NCBI GenBank assembly: GCA_964604195.1
Contig: CAZRXW010000031.1
Location: 1 to 11,675, forward strand
From: SSEF01 sp964604195
Lineage (GTDB): Bacteria > Patescibacteriota > Minisyncoccia > Moranbacterales > UBA1568
Direction of reading: 5' to 3'
DNA length: 11,675 bases
Made by a program: the position numbers and the translations under genes. Below are positions 1 to 5,433 of this stretch, in pieces. Position 1 is the stretch's first letter. The number at the start of each line of letters is the position of its first letter. Below the pieces are notes generated by a model. The model did not search any database, was not told the origin of the DNA, and saw nothing but the letters and a program-made list of their open reading frames with translations.

Positions 1-54
1 GGCTGTAGCATGGCACAAACCTCATGTTTCAACACCTAGGATTTTTCATTAGCT

Positions 55-129
55 CTAAAAATGCATAGCTGTAGCTAGCGTTAAAGCTAAAAACAACAGA
101 CCGCCAAGTACAATAAAATTTTTCTTCAT
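55..129 (-). CDS. possible 24-residue single-span membrane peptide
   Basis: A short open frame begins with ATG five bases after the tyrS stop and ends at TAG. The product would start MKKNF, continue with a run of Val, Leu, Gly, Phe, Ala and Thr residues, and end AMHF. That is a basic N-terminus followed by one hydrophobic span, as in a signal peptide or tiny membrane protein. There is no good ribosome binding site right before it, although a GAGGAT lies about 17 bases upstream inside the tyrS end. All three frames meet stops within about 30 bases after its TAG, so it is not obviously the start of a longer gene broken by one frameshift. It could be a translationally coupled small membrane protein, a decayed gene start, or chance. 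I recognise no family. Confidence 0.25.
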   Translation of the reverse strand: MKKNFIVLGGLLFLALTLATAMHF

Positions 130-134
130 AACAA

Positions 135-1331
135 CTAAAAAACAATCCTCACGAAGTCTTTTTTACCAACCTGAAGCACTTTCCCATTGTCAGTATCAGG
201 ATTTAACAAGCGGGTCTCAATCATCCTCACCCCATCGATATATACCCCTCCCTGCTCTATCTTTCTCCGAGCCTCACCTCGACTCGAAGCAAATCCTGCT
301 CCAATAATATAGTCCAAAATAGTTTCATGCGCATTCAAAGCCTCACTCCAACATACTTTCTGTTCAGGGATATTTTCTGGAAGTTGACCCTTGCTGAAGG
401 TTTCTACAAAATACTCTACTGCTTTTTTAGCTTCATCAGTACCGTGATACATCTTCACGATTTCTTCGGCCAACCTCAGTTTAGCATCCCGCGGATTAGG
501 CAAAGCTACAATCTCTTTTGCCTCTTGGAGCGGTACACGAGTGCAGTGTACAAAATATGTTTCGATGAGTTCATCCGGAATACTCATGACCTTCCCAAAC
601 ATGTCATTGGAGGCATCGGTAAGATTGATCGTATTACCCCAGGAGGAGCTCATCTTGCGACTATCAGTTCCCAAAATAAGATTGGTCATGAGGATGTCCT
701 GAGGCGCTTGGTCATATTGGGGCTGGAGCGTCCGGCCAGCCAACAAATTGAACCGCTGGTCCGTCCCTCCGAGTTCTACATCAGCCTGCACCACTACGCT
801 ATCATACCCCTGCATCAACGGATACAAGAGCTCACGAAGTGAAATGCGTTTACCGGCCTCCAAACGCTTTTTGACATTCTCCCTGGCAATAAATTCGGCC
901 AACGAAAACTGATCGGCTTGCTCGCCAATTTCCTGATAGGTAAGCTTTCCAAGCCATTCGGTATTATACCGAACTTCTACCTGATCAATATGCAACAACT
1001 TGGCTGCTTGGTCGACATAAGTCTTGAGATTCTCAGTGATCACCTTCCGAGAAAGCATAGGCCTTTCGGACTCCTTATCCGATGTATCACCAATAATCCC
1101 CGTGAAGTCACCTACAATAAGAATGACATCGCAACCAAGTTCTTGAAAATCACGAAGTTTCAGAAGTGGGATAGATCGTCCCAAATGAATATTGGGACTA
1201 GTAGGATCAATCCCCAATTTCACCCTGAGTTTCTCACCGGCCAAAAGCCGCGCCTTGAGATGCTCCCGATCGATCACCTCAGCTACTCCCCGACTGAGGA
1301 GCTCTTCAATTTTTTGTTCTCGATTTTCCAT
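135..1331 (-). CDS. tyrS: tyrosyl-tRNA synthetase (type 2, TyrZ-like)
   Basis: This cytoplasmic class I aminoacyl-tRNA synthetase activates tyrosine with ATP and charges tRNA-Tyr. The 398-residue length is normal. The Rossmann catalytic domain (about 1-230) has the HIGH-type motif as HLGR at 49-52 after DPTSPNI. The tyrosine pocket shows Y170, Q174 and D177 (YPLMQGYD), then GGTDQ at 188-192. The KMSKS loop reads KMSSS at 226-230. An anticodon-binding helical region follows, and an S4-type RNA-binding domain occupies about 336-398 (SSRGEARRKIEQGGVYIDG). The long type-1 insertion is absent, placing it with TyrZ-type enzymes. The last His of HIGH replaced by Arg and the second Lys of KMSKS replaced by Ser are unusual against textbook enzymes, but from memory are common in Patescibacteria. 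The ATG lies nine bases after the NUDIX stop, so the two are probably cotranscribed. AGGA lies only three bases before the ATG, so the ribosome site is weak. Confidence 0.97.
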   Translation of the reverse strand: MENREQKIEELLSRGVAEVIDREHLKARLLAGEKLRVKLGIDPTSPNIHLGRSIPLLKLRDFQELGCDVILIVGDFTGIIGDTSDKESERPMLSRKVITENLKTYVDQAAKLLHIDQVEVRYNTEWLGKLTYQEIGEQADQFSLAEFIARENVKKRLEAGKRISLRELLYPLMQGYDSVVVQADVELGGTDQRFNLLAGRTLQPQYDQAPQDILMTNLILGTDSRKMSSSWGNTINLTDASNDMFGKVMSIPDELIETYFVHCTRVPLQEAKEIVALPNPRDAKLRLAEEIVKMYHGTDEAKKAVEYFVETFSKGQLPENIPEQKVCWSEALNAHETILDYIIGAGFASSRGEARRKIEQGGVYIDGVRMIETRLLNPDTDNGKVLQVGKKDFVRIVF

Positions 1332-1340
1332 AATCCTATA

Positions 1341-1784
1341 TTACCACCCCACTTCCCGATAACCGATACCCCGACGGATATGTGCCAATGTTTCGCGGAT
1401 ATAGGGAATGGTATTTTCCGGCAACCGATCTAGAGAAAACCACTCCAATCCCCCACATTTCTCCGGCTCCAGATTCTTCACCTCACCCTCCCAATGCTCT
1501 GCTTCAAAAAAACCATCGATGCGTTCCGAACCATCAAAATCAGATTGGCGATGAATAATATGTTTTAAGTAAACCTGTTTGGGATCCAAGACAATACCGA
1601 TTTCCTCCCGTATTTCCCGACAGAGTGCCTGAGTCATGCTTTCCCCGGCCTCTACATGCCCCGCAGGAAGACCCCACTCGCCATCACAGTATCCGGTATT
1701 CTGACGCAGTGCAAACAATACTTGATCGTCCCGCTTGAGAATAAGGTACGAAGCCAAAATAGTAGTCGGCAAATGTTTCCCCAT
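1341..1784 (-). CDS. NUDIX hydrolase (MutT-like)
   Basis: The 147-residue product is a single NUDIX domain. The full box GX5EX7REUXEEXGU is present at residues 42-64: G42, E48, then R56-E57-I58-R59-E60-E61-I62-G63-I64, with the metal-binding glutamates intact. The N-terminal strand ILASYLILKRDDQVLF and the LPAGH leading into the box are typical of MutT/ADP-ribose-type enzymes. The family hydrolyses nucleoside diphosphates linked to another moiety, for example oxidised dNTPs or nucleotide sugars, and the substrate cannot be read from the sequence. It lies between the SHOCT-like gene (29 bases upstream) and tyrS (9 bases downstream), probably in one transcript. A TATACT at 1801-1806 on the minus strand resembles a -10 box but has no matching -35, so an internal promoter is only possible. 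Only a weak AGG precedes the ATG. Confidence 0.93.
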   Translation of the reverse strand: MGKHLPTTILASYLILKRDDQVLFALRQNTGYCDGEWGLPAGHVEAGESMTQALCREIREEIGIVLDPKQVYLKHIIHRQSDFDGSERIDGFFEAEHWEGEVKNLEPEKCGGLEWFSLDRLPENTIPYIRETLAHIRRGIGYREVGW

Positions 1785-1813
1785 ACCTAAAACTTTTTCA
1801 AGTATACCGTTTA

Positions 1814-2110
1814 TTAAATTCCCAGCTTCCTTTTAGCAAGCCGATACTGATCATCTGACATCATCCCAGCGCGCTTCATATTCTCGAGCTGCTCCAAAAT
1901 CTCCTTCTTATGCTTCTGAACATTTTCTGGTTTCAAAGCCTTCTGCATCATCTTGGCCCGTTCTTCCGGTGGCATTGCCAAAATACGCTTCATAGCAAAA
2001 CGCTGGAGCATATTCATATCCTTAGCCTCAGGCATAGCCTCGAGAGCCGCCTCTAGTTTTTTCTGTTCTTCTTCTTTCTTTGGATCTTTTTTAAACGGAT
2101 TCCATTGCAT
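1814..2110 (-). CDS. small charged helical protein with SHOCT-like C-terminus
   Basis: The 98-residue product has no signal peptide and no membrane segment. Residues 5-30 are very rich in Lys and Glu and probably form a helix or coiled coil. Residues 31-65 include a Met-rich stretch (LQRFAMKRILAMPPEERAKMM). Residues 70-97 (EILEQLENMKRAGMMSDDQY, then RLAKRKLGI) fit the SHOCT pattern: a helix with L..L, a turn around AGM(I/M)(S/T), an acidic D/E-x-x-(Y/F) and a basic helix ending in a leucine-rich KLG. SHOCT domains are short C-terminal modules thought to mediate protein interactions. The gene is 46 bases after secF and 29 before the NUDIX gene, so cotranscription with secDF is likely and a role near the membrane or ribosome is conceivable but unproven. 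No good ribosome site is visible, because GAAGGA lies about 30 bases upstream. The gene is probably real; its function is unknown. Confidence 0.8.
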   Translation of the reverse strand: MQWNPFKKDPKKEEEQKKLEAALEAMPEAKDMNMLQRFAMKRILAMPPEERAKMMQKALKPENVQKHKKEILEQLENMKRAGMMSDDQYRLAKRKLGI

Positions 2111-2156
2111 ATAGCTTGATAGTCAATTTTTACAGCAGTCCTTCAATCAATTTCCT

Positions 2157-3065
2157 CTAATCAACTCTTTTCATCTTTAGACGGTAACGCGTCACAAGCA
2201 GAGCCGAAGCAATGAAAATCGAAGAATAGGTACCAAAGCCGACGCCAACGAGAAGTGCTACCGCAAACCAACGCACTGCTTGTCCACCCAAAAGAGCAAT
2301 AGCAATAAGTACAATAATAACCGTCAGTGAAGTATTAAGTGACCGGACAATAGTCTCATTGAGAGAATGATTCACAATCGTTTCAAAATCAGTTTTGCTC
2401 CGAGAGCGAAGTAGGTTCTCGCGCACGCGATCATATACTACGATCGTGTCATTGACCGAATAGCCAAGAATAGTAAGGAGAGCAGCAATAAAGGGCACAC
2501 CGATTTCAATACCATAGAAGTGTCCCAGAACACTAAAGACACCAACGGTAATGAGAACATCATGGGCCAGAGCGATGATCGCCCCCAAGCCATACTCCCA
2601 AGAACTAATCGGTTGGGAAACACGACGAAACGCCCAGGCAATATAGAGCGCAATGCCCAGAAGAGCAAAAAGTGTTCCCGTGAAAGCTTGTCGTTTGATT
2701 TGGCCAGAAACCGACGCACCAATAAAATCAACCCTAAGCTGTTTTAGATCCTTATCAAAATTCTTGAGTTCGGCAATCACCTGATCATTGGTAGTCTCGT
2801 CAGAAGAAAGATAACGAAGCAGCATGCCAAAACTTTCTGTCGGCTGGACCGAGAGACTCTGTAAATTGAGCGGGGTAAGCTTCTCACGCACAAGGTCAGC
2901 TGTCGGCGCTAGCTCTGAAGTAAATTGCACCTCCATAAGCGTCCCACCCTTGAAATCAATACCCAGGCGAAGTCCCCACACTGCGACAGCCACCGCACTC
3001 GCCAAAGTAAGGAGGAGTGAGAAAGAGTAAAAATAAATTCGTTTGTTGATAAAATTCACAGTCAT
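2157..3065 (-). CDS. secF: protein translocase subunit SecF
   Basis: SecF is an RND-family membrane subunit that, with SecD, uses the proton gradient to pull exported proteins through SecYEG. The 302-residue product has the expected plan: transmembrane segment 1 at about 12-30, the family motif GIDFKGG at 35-41, an extracytoplasmic domain to about residue 122, and five more membrane segments at about 126-146, 160-182, 187-210, 243-262 and 265-292. The conserved stretch GYSVNDTIVVYDRVREN lies at 201-217, with the Asp in a membrane segment, and LNETIVRSLNTSLT at 235-248. The start ATG overlaps the secD stop as ATGA (3062-3065), a classic sign of translational coupling and of equal synthesis of both subunits. 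The family's usual length is about 300, so it appears complete. Confidence 0.97.
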   Translation of the reverse strand: MTVNFINKRIYFYSFSLLLTLASAVAVAVWGLRLGIDFKGGTLMEVQFTSELAPTADLVREKLTPLNLQSLSVQPTESFGMLLRYLSSDETTNDQVIAELKNFDKDLKQLRVDFIGASVSGQIKRQAFTGTLFALLGIALYIAWAFRRVSQPISSWEYGLGAIIALAHDVLITVGVFSVLGHFYGIEIGVPFIAALLTILGYSVNDTIVVYDRVRENLLRSRSKTDFETIVNHSLNETIVRSLNTSLTVIIVLIAIALLGGQAVRWFAVALLVGVGFGTYSSIFIASALLVTRYRLKMKRVD

Positions 3066-4756
3066 ACTTTTGCATCAAGAGGTGAAGCTGGTTTTTTGGG
3101 TGTAGAGAGAATCCATGGGTAACGCTCCATCCAGTCAGAGAAAAAGAAATCCACCATAATCCGCACCAATACCACCGCGGTAAACAATGAGAGCAACACA
3201 CCAAGGGCAAGGGTGATAGCAAAACCTTTGACGAAGCCAGTCCCAATCCCCATCAAAACCAAAGTAGTGATAATAGTCGAAAGATGTCCATCACGAATCG
3301 ATGGCCAGGCTCGCCGAAATCCTTCACGAAGTGATGTCCGCATCGATTTTCCAAAAGAAAATTCCTCACGAGTACGCTCAAAAATAAGTACGTTGGCATC
3401 TACCGCAATCCCAATAGAGAGAATGAATCCAGCAATACCTGAAAGAGTAAGGGTCATCGGAAAAGGAGTAAAGTTCGAAAGCTTAAAGAGGGCCAGTAGC
3501 ATCGCTGAGTAGAGAAGAAGGGCGATCACGGCGATCAATCCCAGAAAGCGATAGAAGAACACCATAAAGACAGCGACTGCAGCCAGTCCAATCACTCCAG
3601 CATATACACTCATGTCCAAAGCCGTCTTCCCGAGGCTCGCATCGATTGACTGTTGAGAAACAAGGTTAATGGGTACCGGAAGGGCTCCTTCATTGAATCG
3701 TTTAACCAAAGCATTAGCTTCCGGGAGAGAGAAGTCGCCTGTGATCACTGCCTGACCATTGAGAATCTCCGTCTGGACTGTTGGTTGACTAATGATGTAC
3801 TGATCGAGAAAAATAGCCACTGGCTTGCCAACATTGCGCTTGGTAATATCAGCAAAGAGTTTGGCGCCCTCATCATCAAAGCGAAGACCAATTTGTGGCG
3901 CCCCCAACCCCTGACTCTGATAATCAACAAAAGCATCCTTGAGATTTTTACCCGAAAGCCCTGTAGCCTTAAATTGCTTCTGCGGAAAATCTGACAGATT
4001 ATACTTCGGGAAAAGAATATGAGCGATCTTCACTTCACGGTCATCCCCCTCCCCTCGCTCATCGAGCTTCTTCAAGATATGCCAACCAAAAGTTGTCTCA
4101 ACGAGTTCTGGCCAGACACTTCCCTTGGTAAAGCTGGGATCAAAAGTAACCTTATCAAAGGCTTCCACATAAAAACCCTTCTTCTGAAAATCATACTCAC
4201 CACCATTATCTTTTGAACCAGGATCTTGACTCCATGTTTTGGCTACCTCAGCAAAATCAGCACCATTTCTGGTGTTTTCAAGTATCTTGCCAGCGGTATC
4301 GAGTGACTGGGAATTGTAATCATCAATCTCCTTCTGAGCTTCTTCCCCGGCTAATTCTCGAAATTCAAGAAAAGGAGTTTCTTTGATAAGTTTCTTGGCT
4401 TCTTCAACATCTTTTACCCCAGGAAGCTCTACAATAATCCTATTTTCACTCCCTGATTTGGAAAGCTGCACCAATGGTTCACCGACACCAAACGCATTCA
4501 CGCGACGCTCAATCACTGCTACTGCAGCTTCCAGTGCCTCGGCCTGTTTATTATCCGCAACATCCTTCACGTCAGCGAGATATTCAAGATGGATACCACC
4601 CTCTAGATCAAGGCCGTAATTCATTTTGAGGTTCCCCAAAAATTGCTCTACAGGCGGAGCAAAAGAAACCAAACGCGGATAAGCAATCAAGACTGAAACA
4701 AGCCCTAAAAGTACTACTCCAGCAAAGTGCCAACGAGTTTTCTGTCTAGCATTCAT
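3062..4756 (-). CDS. secD: protein translocase subunit SecD with inserted parvulin-like domain
   Basis: The 564-residue product has transmembrane segment 1 at about 10-30, the SecD motif NYGLDLEGG at 46-54, a large extracytoplasmic region, then five membrane segments between about 382 and 538. Conserved SecD blocks include NVGKPVAIFLD (308-318), VITGDF (337-342) and IAVDANVLIFERTREE (450-465), where Asp453 lies in the proton-path motif. A parvulin-type rotamase domain is inserted at about 134-251, between the TPFLEF strand and the rest of the first periplasmic domain. It has GADFAEVAKTWSQDPGSKDNGG (165-186), FDKVTF (200-205), FGWHILKK (223-230) and, last of all, VKIAHILF (242-249), so its strand order is permuted. 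I chose the ATG at 4756 because a promoter ends seven bases before it and MNARQKTRW-hydrophobic is a normal start. ATG at 4768 and TTG at 4810 are open alternatives; none has a clear ribosome site. Confidence 0.95.
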   Translation of the reverse strand: MNARQKTRWHFAGVVLLGLVSVLIAYPRLVSFAPPVEQFLGNLKMNYGLDLEGGIHLEYLADVKDVADNKQAEALEAAVAVIERRVNAFGVGEPLVQLSKSGSENRIIVELPGVKDVEEAKKLIKETPFLEFRELAGEEAQKEIDDYNSQSLDTAGKILENTRNGADFAEVAKTWSQDPGSKDNGGEYDFQKKGFYVEAFDKVTFDPSFTKGSVWPELVETTFGWHILKKLDERGEGDDREVKIAHILFPKYNLSDFPQKQFKATGLSGKNLKDAFVDYQSQGLGAPQIGLRFDDEGAKLFADITKRNVGKPVAIFLDQYIISQPTVQTEILNGQAVITGDFSLPEANALVKRFNEGALPVPINLVSQQSIDASLGKTALDMSVYAGVIGLAAVAVFMVFFYRFLGLIAVIALLLYSAMLLALFKLSNFTPFPMTLTLSGIAGFILSIGIAVDANVLIFERTREEFSFGKSMRTSLREGFRRAWPSIRDGHLSTIITTLVLMGIGTGFVKGFAITLALGVLLSLFTAVVLVRIMVDFFFSDWMERYPWILSTPKKPASPLDAKV

Positions 4757-4763
4757 AGGGACT

Positions 4764-4792
4764 AGCATAGCGGAAAACTGAGTTACCGGCAA
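4764..4792 (-). promoter_or_regulatory. candidate promoter for secD
   Basis: On the minus strand TTGCCG (4787-4792) and TATGCT (4764-4769) are separated by 17 bases, each matching four of six positions of the vegetative sigma consensus. The -10 box ends seven bases before the ATG at 4756, so transcription would begin almost at the start codon. It lies downstream of the terminator that closes the KH gene, where a new promoter is needed. The match is moderate. Confidence 0.4.
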
Positions 4793-4835
4793 GTTTGTAA
4801 CTCTAGACAAAAATTGATGCTATCAAAAACCACCC

Positions 4836-4866
4836 AAAGAAAAAACACCACTGTAAAAGGTGTTTT
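4836..4866 (-). terminator. intrinsic terminator after the KH gene
   Basis: An 8-base stem pairs AAAACACC (4859-4866 read on the minus strand) with GGTGTTTT (4842-4849) around a 9-base loop. It is followed in the minus-strand RNA by a U-rich tract of the form TTTTTTCTTT. It lies 16 bases after the stop of the KH-domain gene and before the secD start, so it separates these two transcription units. The stem is AT-rich at its base, which is usual for an A-tract/U-tract terminator. Confidence 0.8.
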
Positions 4867-4882
4867 CCCGACCAAACTACAA

Positions 4883-5290
4883 CTAAATCTTGATATCATT
4901 CATGACGTCTTCGAAAGTTCGTGGTGCCGAACTTTCCCCAACGCTTGGCTCGGAGACTACAGAGGGAGCGACCGTCTCCCCTGCTGACGATCCAGCTTCT
5001 GCCGAATAATCACGTCGTACCCGAGTAGAACCCTCCGGTTCATTAATCTTAAGATTTACCCGAGCGTTATTTCGAGCGCCAATGACCCGAAGCAGTGTAC
5101 GAAGAGCTTTGGCAGTCATCCCTTCACGACCAATAACCATGCCCATATCTTCCTGATGCACATCAAGAGTGATAAGCACTCCCATCTCATCAATCTTCCT
5201 ATCAACCTTTACCTGATCCGGGTGATCTACGAGCATTTTCACCACGTACTCGATAAACTCCTTATCACGTGCAGCATCTGTCATATACAT
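4883..5290 (-). CDS. KH-domain RNA-binding protein (KhpA/YlqC-like)
   Basis: The 135-residue product is a cytoplasmic RNA-binding protein. Residues 10-85 form a KH domain of the small bacterial KhpA type: helix EFIEYVVKMLVDHP, strand VLITLDVHQED, then the RNA-gripping GXXG loop as G54-R55-E56-G57 inside MGMVIGREGMTAKALRTLL, and a last strand ARVNLKI. KhpA proteins (often partnered with KhpB/Jag) bind many RNAs and influence cell envelope and division genes. Unlike the ~75-residue KhpA it has a tail (86-135) rich in Ser, Glu, Ala and Pro, ending in a predicted short helix TFEDVMNDIKI. That tail looks disordered with a terminal interaction motif. ATG at 5290 is preceded by AAGGG six bases upstream; ATG at 5284 is an in-frame alternative. 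The gene has its own promoter, a leader with a dyad, and a terminator, so it is monocistronic. Confidence 0.92.
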   Translation of the reverse strand: MYMTDAARDKEFIEYVVKMLVDHPDQVKVDRKIDEMGVLITLDVHQEDMGMVIGREGMTAKALRTLLRVIGARNNARVNLKINEPEGSTRVRRDYSAEAGSSAGETVAPSVVSEPSVGESSAPRTFEDVMNDIKI

Positions 5291-5307
5291 GCATTACCCT
5301 TAAATTA

Positions 5308-5339
5308 ATGAGCGAAAGATATTTTTGTCTTTCACTCAT
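5308..5339 (-). promoter_or_regulatory. inverted repeat in the KH gene leader
   Basis: Arms at 5308-5319 and 5328-5339 are complementary over 12 positions around an 8-base loop. The only imperfect position is a G-U pair in minus-strand RNA. The repeat starts one base after the KH promoter's -10 box and ends about 17 bases before the start codon. Because the expected RNA start (about 5333) falls inside the outer arm, it may work as a DNA operator. A shorter six-pair hairpin could still form at the RNA 5' end. Confidence 0.45.
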
Positions 5340-5369
5340 ATTGTACGAAGAAAAGAGAACGACTGTCAA
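5340..5369 (-). promoter_or_regulatory. vegetative promoter of the KH gene
   Basis: On the minus strand a perfect TTGACA (5364-5369) is followed after 18 bases by TACAAT (5340-5345), five of six consensus bases. The predicted RNA start near 5333 gives a leader of roughly 43 bases containing the AAGGG ribosome site. This is among the strongest promoter matches in the window. Confidence 0.75.
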
Positions 5370-5395
5370 CGGAGGAACGGGTGAAAAAAATTTCA

Positions 5396-5424
5396 TTGAT
5401 TCCTCTCTTATTCTTCTCTATACT
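5396..5424 (+). promoter_or_regulatory. promoter of the envelope glycosyltransferase cassette
   Basis: TTGATT (5396-5401) and TATACT (5419-5424) are separated by exactly 17 bases. The predicted start point, about 5430-5432, is two to four bases before the ATG at 5434, implying a nearly leaderless mRNA. A GAGG at 5425-5428 has ribosome-site spacing to the ATG but would lie upstream of this RNA start. It matters only if a second, more distal promoter exists. Confidence 0.65.
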
Positions 5425-5433
5425 GAGGCTATT

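Noticed and set aside
1..75. Repeat of GCTGTAGC at 2-9 and 68-75
   Set aside because: Eight bases seen twice in AT-rich non-coding sequence is too short to separate from chance, with no third copy or palindrome.
327..1433. Long open frames on the plus strand opposite tyrS
   Set aside because: They are shadows of the well-supported tyrS gene, have no motifs or ribosome sites, and give improbable compositions.
2111..2156. Promoter between secF and the SHOCT-like gene (TTGATT / TTGACT boxes)
   Set aside because: No -10 box lies at acceptable spacing from either hexamer, and the 46-base gap fits an ordinary operon junction.
3062..3065. TGA recoded as glycine (Gracilibacteria/SR1-type code)
   Set aside because: No gene contains internal TGA, and the secD TGA forms a normal ATGA overlap with secF at the expected SecD length. 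The standard code explains everything.
3213..4619. Plus-strand open frames opposite secD
   Set aside because: They fall entirely within the secD coding region, and the products show no recognisable domain. secD motifs account for the sequence.
4757..4810. TTG start at 4810 for secD
   Set aside because: It lies within or upstream of the inferred promoter, has no ribosome site, and encodes an unconserved-looking extension before the normal basic-hydrophobic start.
5269..5433. In-frame extension of the GT-C gene back to 5269
   Set aside because: It would overlap the first codons of the divergent KH gene and both promoters. The extra residues look random (Cys, Tyr, Arg mix), whereas the ATG at 5434 has a promoter and a membrane-protein-like beginning.
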